Below are positions 5,702-9,204 of a DNA stretch of 9,204 nucleotides, one piece after another. Numbering within the stretch: position 1 is the first letter of the stretch; each line of letters starts with the position of its first letter. The position numbers were made by a program, and so were the translations under genes. The notes beneath the pieces are model-generated. The model worked only from the letters and a program-made list of their open reading frames with translations, had not been told where the DNA came from and did no database searches. Source of the stretch: Gammaproteobacteria bacterium (GTDB lineage Bacteria; Pseudomonadota; Gammaproteobacteria; Chromatiales; Chromatiaceae); assembly GCA_030621975.1 (NCBI GenBank), contig JAUXGQ010000030.1, positions 1 through 9,204 on the forward strand, read 5' to 3'.

Positions 5702-6363
5702 CAATACAGATGCGATGATGTGCCCTGGGTGCTCACATAGGTGACCATGCAGGCTTTTGCGTTGGCGAAATCGGCGATCTTGCGAACCACGAGATCCCCT
5801 TCCCGCAAGTAGCTGAGCTGACGCAGACCGCCTTTGCCGCCAACCTTGCTGTCGAAGCAGGCCACCGAGGGGGAGGTGCCTTTGGTGGTTACATAGGCTA
5901 TGAGACAGGATTTCGGGCCGTCTACTACCCTGTACACCTCGAGATCGCCCTCCCGCAGGTGTCCCTCTTCGACGATACCGCCTTTTCGATGCTGCTGCCG
6001 GGTATAACAGGCGACGCTCGGCGAGGCGCCCGGCGTGCTTATATATGCCACCAGACAAATCTGCTTGTTCTTGGAATCCTCCACTACGCGCACCACCAGG
6101 TCTTTCACCTTGAGGTGCGCTATCTGATTGATATTGGCGCCGAATCCCGAGGTGGCGTCATAACAGGTCATCACCGGACTGGTACCGACAGTGCGTATAT
6201 AAAAGACCAGACAGGTCATTCTGCTGTCCAGATCCGAGATATTACGGATAATGAGATCGCTTTCGCGCATTTCACCCGTTTGAACCACCAGCGATGACCG
6301 ATACTCGCCGGCGCCCGCAATCAAGGGTAAAACCAGCAGTAGCAAGGCAAGCAATCTCTTCAT
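5689..6363 (-). CDS. Secreted protein of four two-cysteine repeats
   Basis: The product has 224 aa. The ATG at 6363 follows GAGG with an eight-base gap. Residues 1-18 are a Sec signal peptide (MKRLLALLLLVLPLIAGA). The mature part consists of four repeats of about 50 residues, each containing [EGD]-DL-x-V-x-R, then C-[LM]-[IV]-x-Y-[IV]-x-T-x-G-[TA]-S-x-x-x-x-x-C. The cysteine pairs are 51/67, 103/119, 153/169 and 205/221, always exactly 16 apart. This suggests one disulfide per repeat in the oxidising periplasm. No heme (CXXCH), metal or enzyme motif is present. I do not recognise the family; a beta-rich repeat fold, perhaps propeller-like with four blades, is a guess. It is convergent with the helix-hairpin-helix gene. 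Confidence 0.85.
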   Translation of the reverse strand: MKRLLALLLLVLPLIAGAGEYRSSLVVQTGEMRESDLIIRNISDLDSRMTCLVFYIRTVGTSPVMTCYDATSGFGANINQIAHLKVKDLVVRVVEDSKNKQICLVAYISTPGASPSVACYTRQQHRKGGIVEEGHLREGDLEVYRVVDGPKSCLIAYVTTKGTSPSVACFDSKVGGKGGLRQLSYLREGDLVVRKIADFANAKACMVTYVSTQGTSSHLYCYDE

Positions 6364-6515
6364 GGCAAAATCCTCTACATTTAAACGTTACATATTAACC
6401 GATTATTTCCCAGTTGGGTGCGGTTTGGCAACATTGGCCGTTGCAGGTTTCAGGCGCTGGTGGACTCAGAACAATCCTGCGATCAGCAAACGGCAGTTCA
6501 CCGCGTCGCGCCTCT

Positions 6516-6697
6516 AGCCCGGACTTCTCACCAGGCGGACCGGACCAAATGAACATACCGTGTTTTTTCAACGTGTTGCAGTGTAAAACGGGGTTGTGAG
6601 CTAAGGACAGGCTGTCTTGTTCGGTTTTTGGCCCAATCTGGCTTCGCATCTTGGACGATCGACCCAAAATTCCGAACCCAGGTGAGAAATCCGGGCT
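6516..6697. repeat. 182-bp segment with 20-bp terminal inverted repeats (MITE-like)
   Basis: The left end (6516-6535) and the reverse complement of the right end (6678-6697) match at 18 of 20 positions (AGCCCGGA-T/C-TTCTCACC). The inside has no coding capacity and no transposase. The right end continues inward as the longer repeat 6657-6698, homologous to 434-475. No clear target duplication flanks it. It may be a non-autonomous element or two separate repeat insertions. Confidence 0.5.
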
Positions 6698-6700
6698 GGG

Positions 6701-6728
6701 TTCAATTTTTTCAGCGTTTCCCTATAAT
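6701..6728 (+). promoter_or_regulatory. Promoter-like sequence upstream of the Trp/Gly-rich gene
   Basis: A perfect -10, TATAAT, lies at 6723-6728. The best -35 is TTCAAT (6701-6706, 16-bp spacer), a poor match. The start would be near 6735, giving a leader of about 135 nt before 6870. The promoter abuts the right end of the repeat segment 6516-6697 and is unlike the paired promoters of the other two Gly-rich genes. Confidence 0.4.
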
Positions 6729-6869
6729 ATATGGTGACTTATGTCGCAGATGTGTTGCCGATTCTGCGGGTCCATTGTTCTGAGGCCAGCGGATTCGCGG
6801 CTGTCCTGCCGCGGATACCGGTGTTTCGGCAGCTTCTTTGACAACCACGAAACGAGGAGAAGTGCTCAC

Positions 6870-7181
6870 ATGAGTAAGAGGTCCAGATCAGCCCTTGGGG
6901 TGAGTTTTTTGGGTGCCGCTCTATTGCTCCCAACCTTAGCGTCAGCCTGGTGGGGGGGCGACAGCTGGCGGGACAGAGACCGGTGGTATGACGAGCCGGG
7001 CTACTACCGCCATGGTGGTCCAGGCTACTGGGGGGGTGGTCCCTACGGTTGGGGTGGCGGACCTGGCTACTGGGGGGGCGGCCCCTGGGGTTGGGGCGGC
7101 TATCCCGGTTACTACGGTCATCCCTATGGCGCGGCGCATGGAGACGCCACCAAGAGTGCTCCAGCACCGCTGCCCGAATGA
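6870..7181 (+). CDS. Putative sulfur globule protein (Trp/Gly-rich, CV3/SgpC-like)
   Basis: The product has 103 aa. I chose the ATG at 6870 (MSKRSRSALGVSFLG) because it opens a standard signal peptide ending TLASA (residue 26) and has GAGGAG at 6854-6859. The same frame is open upstream to 6741, but that part looks non-coding. The mature protein begins WWGGDSW, has an Arg/Asp/Tyr-rich stretch, then two copies of GGPGYWGGGP-[YW]-GWG and a YPGYYGHPYG segment. It ends TKSAPAPLPE, a tail very like APAPLPQ in the paralog at 1783-2172. It lacks the NPMxMMNP motif, so it is a different subtype. The sulfur globule role rests on composition, signal peptide and the presence of the two related genes nearby. 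Confidence 0.55.
   Translation: MSKRSRSALGVSFLGAALLLPTLASAWWGGDSWRDRDRWYDEPGYYRHGGPGYWGGGPYGWGGGPGYWGGGPWGWGGYPGYYGHPYGAAHGDATKSAPAPLPE
7014..7097 (+). repeat. 42-bp tandem repeat encoding GGPGYWGGGPxGWG
   Basis: Units 7014-7055 and 7056-7097 encode 14 residues each, identical except Tyr versus Trp at position 11. Together they make up most of the mature protein's core. Confidence 0.8.
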
Positions 7182-7225
7182 AGCGGGTGGACGCTCGGCA
7201 GCCGTTTTTGGATTACCTAATCTTG

Positions 7226-9088
7226 TCAGTAGGGTGACTCCGCCGGGTAATCTCTGAAGGCGCCCTTGGCGCTGGCAGGCGGCAGGCGCATCGGCAGACC
7301 CTGCTCCGGCCAGGGCGCGCGGCAGGGTCTATGCGCCTGAAACCGGGTCAGATTGTCCATGTACCCGGGAATGAGGTCCAGCCTGTTGGCGGCCACGGCC
7401 ATCCTTATGGCCCTGTTCTGCAGGGCCATGGCTTTTTCGAAGTCGCCGATCTCGGCATGCGCCATGGCCAGCAGCTCAGCGTTCGCGGGCATGGGATCCG
7501 TCTCGTAGAGGCGCGCGGCCAAAGCCAGCGCCCGCTTTCCACCGCGAACCGCCTGGTCCGGGCTGGCCGCCAGCAAGGCCGCCAGGAGAAAGGCGAATGC
7601 GGGGTCGCCCGGCTCCCGCGCGTGTGCCGTCTCGAGCCTTTCTCTTAGCTTGCGGTGCGCCGCGCCCCCCTTGATCAGTGCCAGCATTTCGCGCAAGCGT
7701 GCATGTTTGTTGTCCGGTTCCCGGCGAAGCGACAGCGCATAATGGCGGGCGGCCTGAGCGTAGTCACCAAGGCGCGACAAACTGTTCGCGAGAAAGAAAT
7801 TCGCCCCCGCATGTTCGGGCTCGACCCTGAGTGCGGCGCGATAATGGGCCAGCGCCCGTTCCGAAAGCCCGGCCTCCTGGTAAAGCGCGCCCAACAGGAA
7901 GTTTGCCAGCGGCCGCTCCGCGGCCTGACTCAGGACTGCCTTGAGTTCGGCTTCCGCGCCGTCGCGATCGCCGTCCAGGTACAGCGAACGCGCCAGGCTC
8001 ACTCGGGCGTTCAGGTTGTCCGGGTCGAGCCTCAGCCCGTCCCGAAAGACCCGCACCGCCAGGGCATACTCTTCCTGGTAGACCGCATTCATCGCGGAGT
8101 GGAACAGGGTCCGCTGCCCGGTGGTAAGCGCTTCGAGGTCATCGATGAGGGGATCCGGGAACTTGGGCTCGATGTCGCCGCGCCGGCTCAAGTGATACCG
8201 GGCCCGATCCAGGTCGCCGAGGGCACGGTAGGTCAGGGCCAGTGTGTAGTGAATTCTCGAGGCCTGGGGGCTGGCCGCGAGCGCCCGCTTCAGGAGATCC
8301 CTGGCCCGCTCGAACTCCTGCCGCGCATAGGCCAGCTTTCCCGCACCGAACAGGGCGGCCCCCCGGAATTCCGGCACGCCGGCCAGGCCGTCCAACAGCG
8401 GCCCGGCCTGGGCCCATTGGCCAAGTTCCAGGTAGTTCTGACCCAGTCTCAGGCGAGCGGCATCCAGATCGGATTGCAAATCCAGCGCCTTTGCGTAGGA
8501 CTCCACGGCCTGCTCCAAGCGGCCGTTCTGCTGGTGCATATAAGCGAGATAGTAGGGCCATCGGAAGTCGTCCGGCGCTAATATGGCCGCGTTGCGATAA
8601 CAGACCCTGGCGGCTTCGAAGGCCAGATGCGCATGATAGAGCAACCCCGTCTCGCCGAACGCGTTCGCCCGTTCCCCCCGCCCTGCGCCCGGCTGTGCGA
8701 GCAGCGAATCCAACAGGGCCCGCGCCTCGCGCAGGGCGAAACGCACGGCATCGTCCGCGTACTCCAGGTTGGGAAGGGGCACGGGCCGCAGCGCCCCGAC
8801 GTTTGCGCCGCGCGCCAGCATAGGCTTGCCTTCACCTTGGGAGGCTAGCCTGGATTTCTCGCCACCGTTCGTAGCGAGGCGTATCAAGGGTGCGTGATGG
8901 CTGGCTTTCACGACCGAGGAGCGCGCAAGCGTAGCCGATTCTACGTCGAGGGCGCCGACCGAGTGAAAGCCAGTCAGCGCGTGCCCTTGAGGCGCCGCAG
9001 TAGAAGGGTGGCGGGAAATCCAGGCTTGGGAACCCGCCATGAGCAACGGCAAAAGCACCGCGGCAGCCACCGTCACGCAGGAACCCAT
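7226..9088 (-). CDS. Secreted tetratricopeptide repeat (TPR) protein
   Basis: The product has 620 aa from the ATG at 9088, preceded by GGGG with a seven-base gap; a GTG at 9106 would add six residues. Residues 1-22 are a signal peptide (MGSCVTVAAAVLLPLLMAGSQA) with an unusually uncharged start. Residues about 23-80 are a linker encoded by a 180-bp palindromic element and look like no domain. From about residue 95 to 570 the protein is a run of ten to twelve TPR units, for example YYLAYMHQQNGRLEQAVESY and FFLANSLSRLGDYAQAARHY. The C-terminal 40 residues are Pro/Arg-rich. TPR arrays are binding scaffolds, here probably in the periplasm; partners are unknown. A downstream ATG at 8821 would skip both signal peptide and element, but I think it unlikely because the signal peptide is good. 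The gene converges on the Trp/Gly-rich gene with a 44-bp gap. Confidence 0.85.
   Translation of the reverse strand: MGSCVTVAAAVLLPLLMAGSQAWISRHPSTAAPQGHALTGFHSVGALDVESATLARSSVVKASHHAPLIRLATNGGEKSRLASQGEGKPMLARGANVGALRPVPLPNLEYADDAVRFALREARALLDSLLAQPGAGRGERANAFGETGLLYHAHLAFEAARVCYRNAAILAPDDFRWPYYLAYMHQQNGRLEQAVESYAKALDLQSDLDAARLRLGQNYLELGQWAQAGPLLDGLAGVPEFRGAALFGAGKLAYARQEFERARDLLKRALAASPQASRIHYTLALTYRALGDLDRARYHLSRRGDIEPKFPDPLIDDLEALTTGQRTLFHSAMNAVYQEEYALAVRVFRDGLRLDPDNLNARVSLARSLYLDGDRDGAEAELKAVLSQAAERPLANFLLGALYQEAGLSERALAHYRAALRVEPEHAGANFFLANSLSRLGDYAQAARHYALSLRREPDNKHARLREMLALIKGGAAHRKLRERLETAHAREPGDPAFAFLLAALLAASPDQAVRGGKRALALAARLYETDPMPANAELLAMAHAEIGDFEKAMALQNRAIRMAVAANRLDLIPGYMDNLTRFQAHRPCRAPWPEQGLPMRLPPASAKGAFRDYPAESPY
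8847..9026. repeat. 180-bp imperfect palindromic element inside the TPR gene
   Basis: The ends (8847-8866 and the reverse complement of 9007-9026) match at 19 of 20 positions (AGCCTGGATTTCTCGCCACC type). Inner blocks keep the same register: TCAAGGG at 8884-8890 with its complement at 8984-8990, and CTGGCTTTCAC at 8901-8911 with its complement at 8963-8973. Many mismatches between the blocks are G-T pairs. The end core resembles the intergenic repeats at 434, 6516 and 6678. The length is exactly 60 codons and the reading frame stays open through it. Confidence 0.75.
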
Positions 9089-9204
9089 AGTGTACCCCGT
9101 CACCAATCCTGTAACGTTCAGCGAGCCAAGAAGCGGTTAGCCGCAAGGCATGCCTCGCAGGGAATGGCCCAGTCCTTTCCAAGAGGCATAACGCCGCGGA
9201 TGGC

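Larger units (their letters stand above)
6364..6869. other. Gene-poor stretch between divergent genes
   Basis: This 506-bp stretch lies between the four-repeat gene (minus) and the Trp/Gly-rich gene (plus). It is less GC-rich than its neighbours and holds the inverted-end segment 6516-6697 and the promoter-like 6701-6728. A 90-codon minus-strand frame (6395-6667) crosses it but has no ribosome site or recognisable protein features. I see no RNA gene. Confidence 0.6.

Noticed and set aside
6395..6667. 90-codon minus-strand frame in the gene-poor stretch
   Set aside because: It has no ribosome site or recognisable features, and part of it is a translation of the repeat element.
6741..6869. 43-residue N-terminal extension of the Trp/Gly-rich protein, containing CCRFC
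   Set aside because: It would bury the signal peptide. The ATG at 6870 has a ribosome site, and the upstream part is better read as a leader.
9108..9150. GTAACGTTCAGC ... GTTAGCC resembling an integron attC site, and small palindromes (GCGG-TTAG-CCGC)
   Set aside because: The core sites do not fit the attC consensus, the arms do not pair as in attC, and there are no gene cassettes or integrase.

Overview
The window looks like a GC-rich gammaproteobacterial chromosome, probably from a sulfur-oxidising lineage such as the purple sulfur bacteria or their relatives. The support is three small secreted Gly/Tyr/Trp-rich proteins that resemble sulfur globule envelope proteins, plus a periplasmic c-type cytochrome. 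No dsr, sox or other sulfur-oxidation enzyme gene is present, so this placement is inference. No tRNA, rRNA, CRISPR array or transposase was seen.

Layout, left to right. (1) 1-412, minus: the N-terminus of a membrane-anchored CRTAC1/VCBS-type beta-propeller protein that runs off the left edge. (2) 618-1637, plus: a secreted protein of eight Sel1 repeats. (3) 1658-3581: two paralogous Gly/Tyr-rich secreted proteins (1783-2172 and 2983-3543), each behind a copy of the same 54-bp promoter block. Between them, on the opposite strand, is an unrecognised 101-aa gene (2384-2689) with a strong ribosome site and its own terminator. (4) 3638-5701, plus: a possible operon of a 126-aa hypothetical protein, a cytochrome c fused in frame to a YbhB/YbcL-type PEBP domain, and a protein like the helix-hairpin-helix N-terminus of family X DNA polymerases. 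(5) 5689-6363, minus: a secreted protein of four repeats, each with two cysteines exactly 16 residues apart. Its 3' end overlaps the gene before it by 13 bp. (6) 6364-6869: a gene-poor stretch holding a 182-bp segment with 20-bp inverted ends and a promoter-like sequence. (7) 6870-7181, plus: a third, Trp/Gly-rich secreted protein. (8) 7226-9088, minus: a secreted protein made almost entirely of TPR repeats. Its N-terminal linker is encoded by a 180-bp imperfect palindrome, exactly 60 codons.

Nearly every product carries a signal peptide or membrane anchor, so this is an envelope/periplasm-oriented region rich in repeat proteins. The paired promoters suggest co-expression of the two Gly/Tyr-rich paralogs. 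The most unusual items are the in-frame palindromic element in the TPR gene, the cytochrome-PEBP fusion that keeps a strong internal ribosome site, the four-fold two-cysteine repeat protein, and a dispersed repeat core (consensus AGCCCGGATTTCTCACC) found at three loci.
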